A DNA stretch of 8,654 nucleotides from Dokdonella_A sp035263065 (GTDB lineage Bacteria; Pseudomonadota; Gammaproteobacteria; Xanthomonadales; Rhodanobacteraceae), in the NCBI GenBank assembly GCA_035263065.1, contig DATFRS010000024.1:1-8654 (forward strand). Direction: 5' to 3'. The notes beneath the pieces were generated by a model, which made no database searches, had not been told where the DNA came from, and was given only the letters and a program-made list of their open reading frames with translations. The position numbers were made by a program, and so were the translations under genes. Below are positions 1 to 5,522 of this stretch, piece after piece (the first letter of the stretch is position 1; each line of letters starts with the position of its first letter).

Positions 1-702
1 GCCGCCGTCGCCGTTGCTCAACGTGCCGTTGGCGAAGTTGCCGAGGAAGTAGCTTTCGCGCGCGCTGTCGATCGTGATGTCGGCATAGAGCGCGTAGATG
101 CCGCCGCCGTCGCCGCGCGCGACGTTGCTGTTGAACTTGGCGCCGATCAGCGTGACCTGCTTGTGCGCGGTCGGCGAGCCGATGACGAAGAGGCCGCCGC
201 CGAGGTCGGCATAGTTGTTGAAGAAGCTGACGTCGGACATGACCAGCGCGCCGCTGCCCTGCGAGTCGACGCCGCCGCCGGCGCCCGCGTCGCCGTTCTG
301 CAGCACGAGATGGCGCAGCGTGAGCTTGCCCGCGCCGAGGTGCTCGAAGATCGAGCCGTGGATCACCGCGCCGTTCGCATCGAGCGTCGAGGTGCCGCTC
401 GAGACGCCGGCGGTGCAGCTCGCATAGCCGCCTTCGACGATGAGGTCGTCGCCGCTGGTCAGCTGGATCGTCGACACGCCGGTGTACGTGCCGACCGAGA
501 TCTGCACGAGGTCGAGGCCCGGCGACTGGTCGGCGGCGATCACCGCCGAGGTCACGTCGTGGAACTGGCAGTTCGGGTCCGAGTCCGGACCCACCGTGAT
601 CGCCGCCGATGCGCCGGCTGCGCCGAAGAAGGCGGCGATCGCCAAACCGAGACGAAACACCGAAACGAAACGCGCGTCGCCGCGCGGCATCTGCATGTTC
701 AT
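1..702 (-). CDS. Secreted parallel beta-helix repeat protein, 3'-truncated by the window edge
   Basis: The frame is open from an ATG at 702 to the left edge (234 codons, no stop), so only the N-terminal part is seen. Residues 1-33 look like a signal peptide: a short basic start, the hydrophobic run LGLAIAAFFGAAG, and a likely cleavage after ASA (31-33). The protein should therefore leave the cytoplasm. From about residue 65 it shows loosely repeated beta-strand coils with Asn- and Gly-rich turns, for example LTLRHLVLQNGDAGAGGG (127-144), LVMSDVSFFNNYADLGGG (153-170) and VTLIGAKFNSNVARGDGGG (183-201). This is the pattern of right-handed parallel beta-helix proteins (pectate-lyase-like or polymorphic outer membrane protein-like folds). 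Cys45 and Cys96 could form a disulphide. No catalytic residues are identifiable, and the missing C-terminus would hold any anchor or autotransporter domain. GGGGAGG ends four bases before the first ATG. A second in-frame ATG at 696 sits at about ten bases, so the start may be either. A predicted ECF promoter lies at 776-750. Confidence 0.85.
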   Translation of the reverse strand, partial: MNMQMPRGDARFVSVFRLGLAIAAFFGAAGASAAITVGPDSDPNCQFHDVTSAVIAADQSPGLDLVQISVGTYTGVSTIQLTSGDDLIVEGGYASCTAGVSSGTSTLDANGAVIHGSIFEHLGAGKLTLRHLVLQNGDAGAGGGVDSQGSGALVMSDVSFFNNYADLGGGLFVIGSPTAHKQVTLIGAKFNSNVARGDGGGIYALYADITIDSARESYFLGNFANGTLSNGDGG

Positions 703-706
703 GAGG

Positions 707-713
707 CCTCCCC
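707..713 (-). promoter_or_regulatory. Ribosome binding site of the beta-helix gene
   Basis: GGGGAGG on the minus strand lies four bases before ATG 702 and ten bases before the second in-frame ATG at 696. It is a strong Shine-Dalgarno match. The short spacing to the first ATG leaves the second as a real alternative, with a protein shorter by two residues. Confidence 0.65.
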
Positions 714-745
714 AGCCAGGCCGGCCGCCGTTTGCGGCCTGTTTC

Positions 746-785
746 GAGAAACGCCGCGGGAGTCGCGATTGAGACACGCCGCGGG
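746..785 (-). repeat. 15-bp direct repeat spanning the beta-helix promoter
   Basis: On the minus strand CCCGCGGCGTGTCTC (785-771) and CCCGCGGCGTTTCTC (760-746) match at 14 of 15 positions and start 25 bases apart. The first copy ends in the proposed -35 bases and the second contains the proposed -10. The repeat is seen directly. Whether it is an activator site or a by-product of local duplication is unknown. Confidence 0.6.
750..776 (-). promoter_or_regulatory. Predicted ECF sigma promoter of the beta-helix gene
   Basis: On the minus strand, TGTCTCA (776-770, proposed -35) is followed by a 16-base spacer and CGTT (753-750, proposed -10). TGTC and CGTT are separated by exactly 19 bases, as in the other three intergenic regions of this window. 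The -35 differs by one base from TGTCGCA, and the following AAT matches the kinase 2 site. The -10 lies 47 bases before the ATG at 702. The element falls wholly in the gap after the kinase 1 stop, so the gene can be transcribed independently of kinase 1. Assignment to the linked ECF factor is inferred. Confidence 0.75.
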
Positions 786-793
786 CGCGGCGT
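776..793 (-). terminator. GC-rich perfect inverted repeat after kinase 1 (possible terminator)
   Basis: The minus strand reads ACGCCGCG, CC, CGCGGCGT: a perfect 8-bp inverted repeat with a two-base centre, beginning seven bases after the kinase 1 stop codon. As RNA it would fold into a tight hairpin. No U-tract follows, so it is not a canonical intrinsic terminator. It touches the proposed -35 of the next promoter at base 776 and could equally be a DNA palindrome bound by a protein. Confidence 0.35.
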
Positions 794-799
794 CGGCGC

Positions 800-3601
800 T
801 CAGCCCAGCTTCTGGCGCAGGGCGGCCGCGCGGCGCCGCCAGGGATGCTCGGCGGGGAGCTCGGCGAACGCGGCCTCGGCGGCGTCGAGCTCGGCACGTG
901 CCGCCGTGCGATCGTCGGCGAGGTTTTCGGCGAGGTCGAGATGCAGGAGCCCGATGCCGTAGTGCGTCGGCGCGAGCTCGCGCGTGCCGCGCGCGATGTA
1001 GTCCTCGAGCAGTGCCGCCGCATCCGAGCGTTTGCCGTGCGCGGCCTCGAACTCGGCGAGCGCAGCCACGAGCGGCAGCGTCAGCGGATCGACACGATCC
1101 TTCGGCAACGCGTCGACGGCACGCCGCCACGTCGTGCCCGCCGCGGTCTCGTCGCCGAGCGCCGCCTGGGCGAGACCGAGCGCCCACGCGGCCTCGGGTG
1201 CGCTGCGCGTGCGGAACTGCGCGAGCTTTTCCGGATGCTCGACGATCGGCTGCGCGATCTTCCGGAGCGTCGGCGCCGTCTTCGGATCGCGCAGGAACGC
1301 GATGCGCGCATTCTGGAGCCCGAGCGTGACCGTGCGCGCGTGATCCGCACCGAGCACCTTCGTCGCGGTGCGCAGCGCTTCGTCGAGCAGCTGCGAGGAA
1401 GTCGCAAGATCGCCGAGCGCCTCGTCGACGCGCGCGAGATTGCTGAGGATGAACGTCTGTCCCACCGACTCGTCCAGACCGGCGCCATGATTGCGCGAGC
1501 GCGCGTCCGACAGCGAATCGCGCGCGGCCTTGAGGCGGCCGAGCGTCAGCTGGTAGTTGCCGAGGTTGTTGAGGCCGTTCGAGACGTCGGGGCTGCCGGG
1601 CGGATAGAGCTCGATCTCGATGCGCACCGCGCGCTCGGTCAGCGCGACCGCCTCCGCGTAGCGGCGCTGCATCGCGAGAACAGTGCCGAGGTTCTTCATG
1701 TAGTGCGCCGTCTTGACGTGCTTCTCGCCGAATTTCTTCAGCGCGCCGTCGGACGCCTTCCTGAGGTAGTCGATCGCGAGCTCGGGCTTGCCGGCGCGGA
1801 TGTACGCGTTGCCGAGCGCATCGAAGCTGTTGAGGATTTCCTCGTCGTCGGGCGGCAGACGCTTGTGCCGGATTGCGAGCGCGGCTTCGTAGTCGGCGAT
1901 CGCGGCATCGTGCTTGCCGGTCTGGCTTTCGGCGAGCGCGCGGCGATCGAGCGAGATCGACAGCGGCATGCCGTTCGGGTCGGCCTGCCGCTGCAGCACG
2001 ATCGCCTGCTCGATCAGCACGAGGCCTTCGTTGAAGCGGTTCGCCGAGAGATCGGCCTCGCCGCGCTCGCTGAGCGCCGCGCCGAGCAGCGCGGGATCCT
2101 GCGGCTGGACGCGCTTCGCCGCGGCGACGGCGGCGTCGAGCACGGGCACGCCTTTTTCGGGCTGCGCGAGGTGATCGTAGACGCGGCCGAGTGCGGTCAG
2201 GAGATCGCTCTGCACGGCGGGCGTGTCGTTGAGGTCGGTCTTCGCGTGCTGCGCGCCGGCTTCGAGCAGTTCCGCCGTGCCCGGCGTCTCGCCGCGCGGG
2301 CGCGACGGAATCTCCGCGTCGAAGATGCCGACGAGGAGATCGCGCACCGCCTCGGCGCGCGCCGCCTGCTCGCGCGCGAGCGTCGCCTGCTGCCGCGCGA
2401 CGTTCGCTTGCCAGAGCGCAAGCCCGAGCGCGGCGAGGATCGCGAGCAGGAACGCCGCCGTCGTCGCGACGCCGCCGCGATGGCGCGCGACGAACTTGCG
2501 CGTGCGATACCACGTCGAGGGCGGATGCGCGGCAACCGGCTGGCCGGCGAGATGGCGCTCGACGTCGTCGGCGAGCGCGCCGGCCGACGCGTAGCGGCGC
2601 TCGGGCTCGACCGCGGTCGCCTTCATGACGATGTTGTCGACGTCGCCGCGCAGGAGGCGGCGCGCGCTGCGCGGCGGCGCCGGCAGCATCGCGGGATCGG
2701 TGTCCTCGCCGATCGTCGACGAGGGCGTGCGCGTGTCGCCGGGCTCGCGGCGGCGGCCGGTGACGAGCTCGCCGAGCAGCACGCCGAGCGCGTAGACGTC
2801 GGTCGCCGTCGTGATCGCGCCGCGCGTGAACTGCTCGGGCGCGGCATAGGCCGGCGTCAGCGCGGCGTGCTGCGTGTGCGTCGCGTCGGGATCGGCGTCG
2901 AGCAGCTTGGCGATGCCGAAGTCAAGCAGCTTCACGTCGCCTTCGGCCGTCACCATCACGTTCGACGGCTTGAGATCGCGATGCACGATCAGCGCGCGAT
3001 GCGCGGCTTCGACCGCGCGACAGACGCTGACGAACAGCGCGAGCCGCGCGCGCAGATCGAGATGCCGCCGCCGCGCGAATTCGGTGATCGCCTCGCCGTC
3101 GATCAGCTCGAGCGCGATGTACGGCACGCCGGCGTCGGTGACGCCGCCCTCGATCAGCCGCGCGATGCCGGGATGGCGAAGCTGGGCGAGCGCGTGGCGC
3201 TCGCTGCGGAAGCGCCGGCGCTCGTCTTCGGAATAGAGACCGCGGCGCAGCAGCTTCAGCGCGACGCTCTGGCGCACGCCGGCCTGCTCGCGCTCGGCGC
3301 GATAGACGATCGACGAGCCGCCTTCGCCGAGCTTGTCGAGTAGCTTGAACGGACCGACATGCGAGCCCGACGGCGGACCCGCGCCGTCGTCGCCGCCACT
3401 GCCGACGTGGCCGAGCAGGAGCTCGAGCGGCCGATCGAGCACGCGCGAACCGCCCGCGTCGTCCGCCGCGAGCAGCCGCTCGACGGCCGCGCGCTTCGTG
3501 GGATCGGCACAGCGCGCAGCGAGGAACGACGCGCGCTCGCCCGGCGCGAGCGCGACCGCGGCCTCGAACAGCTCGCGGAGCGTTGGCGTCGGATCCATCA
3601 T
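800..3601 (-). CDS. Transmembrane Ser/Thr protein kinase with TPR repeats (kinase 1)
   Basis: The protein has 933 aa with the start chosen at ATG 3601. GGGAG lies seven bases upstream, and the N-terminus then aligns with kinase 2; an in-frame start at 3634 would add 11 unrelated residues. Residues 1-60 are a short helical lead. A Hanks-type kinase domain spans about 85-355: P-loop GEGGSSIV (92-99, third Gly replaced by Ser), catalytic Lys116 in VALK, alpha-C Glu134, HRDLKPSN (207-214, base Asp209), DFG (227-229) and APE (254-256). All catalytic residues are present, so it should be active. A basic stretch (RTRKFVARHR, 366-375) precedes one transmembrane helix (about 377-398), which places the kinase in the cytoplasm and the rest outside. 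Residues 400-930 are helical TPR-like repeats, clearest around 590-750, probably for ligand or protein sensing. It is paralogous to kinase 2: the catalytic halves are very similar, the TPR halves much less so. The substrate is unknown; the linked ECF sigma factor is the best candidate. A predicted ECF promoter lies at 3718-3692. Confidence 0.93.
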   Translation of the reverse strand: MMDPTPTLRELFEAAVALAPGERASFLAARCADPTKRAAVERLLAADDAGGSRVLDRPLELLLGHVGSGGDDGAGPPSGSHVGPFKLLDKLGEGGSSIVYRAEREQAGVRQSVALKLLRRGLYSEDERRRFRSERHALAQLRHPGIARLIEGGVTDAGVPYIALELIDGEAITEFARRRHLDLRARLALFVSVCRAVEAAHRALIVHRDLKPSNVMVTAEGDVKLLDFGIAKLLDADPDATHTQHAALTPAYAAPEQFTRGAITTATDVYALGVLLGELVTGRRREPGDTRTPSSTIGEDTDPAMLPAPPRSARRLLRGDVDNIVMKATAVEPERRYASAGALADDVERHLAGQPVAAHPPSTWYRTRKFVARHRGGVATTAAFLLAILAALGLALWQANVARQQATLAREQAARAEAVRDLLVGIFDAEIPSRPRGETPGTAELLEAGAQHAKTDLNDTPAVQSDLLTALGRVYDHLAQPEKGVPVLDAAVAAAKRVQPQDPALLGAALSERGEADLSANRFNEGLVLIEQAIVLQRQADPNGMPLSISLDRRALAESQTGKHDAAIADYEAALAIRHKRLPPDDEEILNSFDALGNAYIRAGKPELAIDYLRKASDGALKKFGEKHVKTAHYMKNLGTVLAMQRRYAEAVALTERAVRIEIELYPPGSPDVSNGLNNLGNYQLTLGRLKAARDSLSDARSRNHGAGLDESVGQTFILSNLARVDEALGDLATSSQLLDEALRTATKVLGADHARTVTLGLQNARIAFLRDPKTAPTLRKIAQPIVEHPEKLAQFRTRSAPEAAWALGLAQAALGDETAAGTTWRRAVDALPKDRVDPLTLPLVAALAEFEAAHGKRSDAAALLEDYIARGTRELAPTHYGIGLLHLDLAENLADDRTAARAELDAAEAAFAELPAEHPWRRRAAALRQKLG

Positions 3602-3608
3602 CTGAAAG

Positions 3609-3613
3609 CTCCC
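3609..3613 (-). promoter_or_regulatory. Ribosome binding site that fixes the kinase 1 start
   Basis: GGGAG on the minus strand is followed by seven bases and then two consecutive ATG codons (3601 and 3598). It favours the start at 3601 over the in-frame upstream start at 3634. Confidence 0.65.
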
Positions 3614-3691
3614 GTGGCTGGCGCGCGCGGGCACGCGGCCACCGCCTTACGTTAGCGCAGGCGGCGGGGCGACGCGTTCCCTCGGTCGAGT

Positions 3692-3718
3692 AACGCTAAA
3701 TCGACCCCGTTTTCGACA
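3692..3718 (-). promoter_or_regulatory. Predicted ECF sigma promoter of kinase 1
   Basis: TGTCGAA (3718-3712) and CGTT (3695-3692) on the minus strand are separated by the same 19 bases between TGTC and CGTT as the other three sites. The -35 differs from TGTCGCA at one base. The -10 lies 90 bases before the start codon at 3601, giving the longest leader of the four genes. This is the weakest match in the extended consensus but has exact core and spacing. Confidence 0.7.
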
Positions 3719-3738
3719 TCGTGGACGCAGAAAGTCGA

Positions 3739-3768
3739 CGCGGGCACCGCGCAGGCAGCAAGCCCGCG
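3739..3768 (-). terminator. Possible hairpin terminator after the di-heme oxidoreductase gene
   Basis: On the minus strand CGCGGGC (3768-3762) and GCCCGCG (3745-3739) form a perfect 7-bp stem around a 16-base loop. It lies about 36 bases after the oxidoreductase stop codon and before the kinase 1 promoter. Only a weak T-rich stretch follows (ACTTTCTG), so it is a candidate rather than a clear intrinsic terminator. Confidence 0.3.
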
Positions 3769-3804
3769 CCGATACCCGCGCCGAGGGCGCAGCTGAAGTT
3801 CCGG

Positions 3805-5418
3805 CTACTCGCCGCCCTCCGACGGGATCTGGAACAGCGCGGACAGCGCGATGCTGCCGTGCTGCGAGGGATCCTGCAGGTTCGCGCCGGCGGGATTGCC
3901 GGGGTTGAGATTCGACGCCGTGTCGTCGGGCGGGAACAGCACCAGCGTGCCGAGGAACTCGAGGATCTTGTGCCGGCTGTCGTCGTCGAACGCCGCGAAG
4001 CGGTTGCGCGACGCCAGCGCCTCCCCGCCGTGGCGCAGGATCACGTCCTCGAGCGTGACGCTGCGTCCGTCGTGCCCGTACGGGGCCTTCGTGCCGATGC
4101 CCCAGAGCGGCGGCGTCATGAACTCGGTGTGCAGGGTGCCGTCGTAGTTGCGCTCGTAGAACAGCGGGCCGACGTCGTGGCGCTTGAAGTCGGTGAAGAG
4201 GTTGTCGACGACGAAGCGCCCGCCCTGCGGCACGAGCTGCGGATACGCATCGCCGTCGTCGACGACGTTGAACAGCGTCGTCGCCGTCGCGTAGAGACTG
4301 TTGAAGATACCGCGCACCGGGTCGTAGCGCGTGTCGACGTCGGCGACGCGTCGGTCGTGCTCGACGCGCATCGCCTGCACGTGGCAGCTCGTGCAGCCGA
4401 TCGCGCTCATCAGCACCGCGCCCTGCTGGGTGCGCACGGTCGTGCGGGCGATGCCGGGCTTGAAGTAGTTGAGGAGATAGAACTCCATGTAGTCGAGCAG
4501 CGAGGGATCGATCTCGTCGGCGACGCCGTCGCCGTCGGGATCGGCGGTCGGATCGCAGGTCGGCGGGCGCTTGATCGTGTCGAGCGCGGGATCGAACACC
4601 ATGCCGGACGGGCTCGACGTCAGCACCGGGCTCGTCGGATCGCTGGCCTGGCAGAGCACCGGATCGGGCGACTGCAGTCCCATCTCGTCGTTGAACGCAC
4701 CGACCGCGAACGCGCGCAGCGAGAACTCGCGCCCGTCCGCGAAGAACGGCCGCACGCGAAGGTCGGGATTGACGCCCTTCACCTGCGAGGTGTCGAACGT
4801 GCCGTCCGGCAGCGCCGTGATCGAGCCGAAGCTTACGCGCTTGCTCGAGAGCGGCAGCGTGACGTTCGCGCCGCTCGACGCGGCCTGCTGCGCGGCCCGC
4901 GAGCGGATCGCGCGCAGGTCGGCCGTCATCTCGTCGCCGAGCATCTCGCGCAGGCCGATGCCGTAGAGGTGCGGCGCGTTGCGGCTGTCGGGCCGCGTCG
5001 CGACGTCGCCGCCGAAGCCCGCGCCGCCGCGCGGCCGGCCGTGGCACGAGGCGCAGCTGTCGCTCAGGCCCGCGCCGAGCGCGGGATTGGCCATGATGTC
5101 GCCGGTCGAATCGAAATTGACGCGCGGCCCGTGGCCTTCCTCCAGCGTGAACTTGCGCTGGAACAGCTGGCGTCCGCGCCGGATCGCGCGCGCCGGGTCG
5201 CGCATGATCAGGTACTCCGACGAGCCCCAGGTGTACATGTCGCCGCGCCCGGTGCCCATTTCGTCCGTCAGCGACTTGCCGATCGCGCCGCCCGGCACGT
5301 TCGGCGTCGTCTGCGTGACGTCGGTGAGCTGCGCTTGCGCAGCGAGCGGAACACAAACGAAAAGCGTGCTGAAAAGACGCGCCAGCACGAGGCGCGTGCA
5401 GCCTTCCAATGCCCTCAT
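3805..5418 (-). CDS. Secreted di-heme c-type oxidoreductase (DHOR family, cytochrome c peroxidase-like)
   Basis: The protein has 537 aa with its start at ATG 5418, preceded by GGAGAGG. Residues 1-29 form a signal peptide (hydrophobic VLARLFSTLFVCVPLAA, likely cleavage after AQA), so it should mature in the periplasm, where haem c is attached. Two haem-binding motifs are visible: CASCH (122-126) and CTSCH (342-346). The C-terminal part carries the family-like segments FKRHDVGPLF (411-420), TPPLWGIGTKAPYGHDGR (435-452) and LEDVILRHGGEA (456-467). These are typical of DHOR-type proteins (once called thiol oxidoreductases), relatives of di-haem peroxidases of the MauG/CcpA type. The natural substrate of this family is mostly unclear; a redox reaction in the periplasm is all I would assert. 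Between the two haem regions, residues 289-305 (CDPTADPDGDGVADEID) resemble a calcium-binding DxDxDG loop. It lies between the two kinase genes, with its own predicted ECF promoter at 5478-5452, so it is a likely output of the regulon. Confidence 0.9.
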   Translation of the reverse strand: MRALEGCTRLVLARLFSTLFVCVPLAAQAQLTDVTQTTPNVPGGAIGKSLTDEMGTGRGDMYTWGSSEYLIMRDPARAIRRGRQLFQRKFTLEEGHGPRVNFDSTGDIMANPALGAGLSDSCASCHGRPRGGAGFGGDVATRPDSRNAPHLYGIGLREMLGDEMTADLRAIRSRAAQQAASSGANVTLPLSSKRVSFGSITALPDGTFDTSQVKGVNPDLRVRPFFADGREFSLRAFAVGAFNDEMGLQSPDPVLCQASDPTSPVLTSSPSGMVFDPALDTIKRPPTCDPTADPDGDGVADEIDPSLLDYMEFYLLNYFKPGIARTTVRTQQGAVLMSAIGCTSCHVQAMRVEHDRRVADVDTRYDPVRGIFNSLYATATTLFNVVDDGDAYPQLVPQGGRFVVDNLFTDFKRHDVGPLFYERNYDGTLHTEFMTPPLWGIGTKAPYGHDGRSVTLEDVILRHGGEALASRNRFAAFDDDSRHKILEFLGTLVLFPPDDTASNLNPGNPAGANLQDPSQHGSIALSALFQIPSEGGE

Positions 5419-5422
5419 GACA

Positions 5423-5429
5423 CCTCTCC
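5423..5429 (-). promoter_or_regulatory. Ribosome binding site of the di-heme oxidoreductase gene
   Basis: GGAGAGG on the minus strand lies four bases before ATG 5418 (seven bases if the GGAG part pairs). It sets the start of this protein immediately before a good signal peptide and rules out the much longer open frame that runs upstream through the kinase 2 region. Confidence 0.65.
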
Positions 5430-5451
5430 GCCGAACCCCTTGCCTGAGGAG

Positions 5452-5478
5452 AACGGCGGACCGCGAAAAACTGCGACA
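5452..5478 (-). promoter_or_regulatory. Predicted ECF sigma promoter of the di-heme oxidoreductase gene
   Basis: TGTCGCA (5478-5472) and CGTT (5455-5452) on the minus strand have exactly 19 bases between TGTC and CGTT. The spacer starts with a T-run (GTTTTT), unlike the others. The -10 lies 33 bases before ATG 5418. The element lies in the gap downstream of the kinase 2 stop codon. Confidence 0.78.
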
Positions 5479-5522
5479 CTTTGCCTTGTAAAGGTCGTGC
5501 CTGACGGTTCCGGCAGCGCCGG

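Noticed and set aside
845..3343. Long open frame on the plus strand (832 codons) opposite kinase 1
   Set aside because: The translation is Arg/Ala/Glu-rich and low in complexity with no recognisable motif. It mirrors the third-position GC bias of kinase 1, which has intact kinase motifs on the other strand.
3652..3699. Inverted repeat TTAGCG ... CGCTAA around the kinase 1 -10 region
   Set aside because: The match is six bases long over a 36-base gap and is not extended at either end. It is within chance expectation for this region and absent from the other promoters.
5510..5522. Small inverted repeat CCGGC-GCT-GCCGG just after the kinase 2 stop codon
   Set aside because: Only five pairs with a three-base loop and no T-run after it; too weak to call a terminator in DNA this rich in GC.
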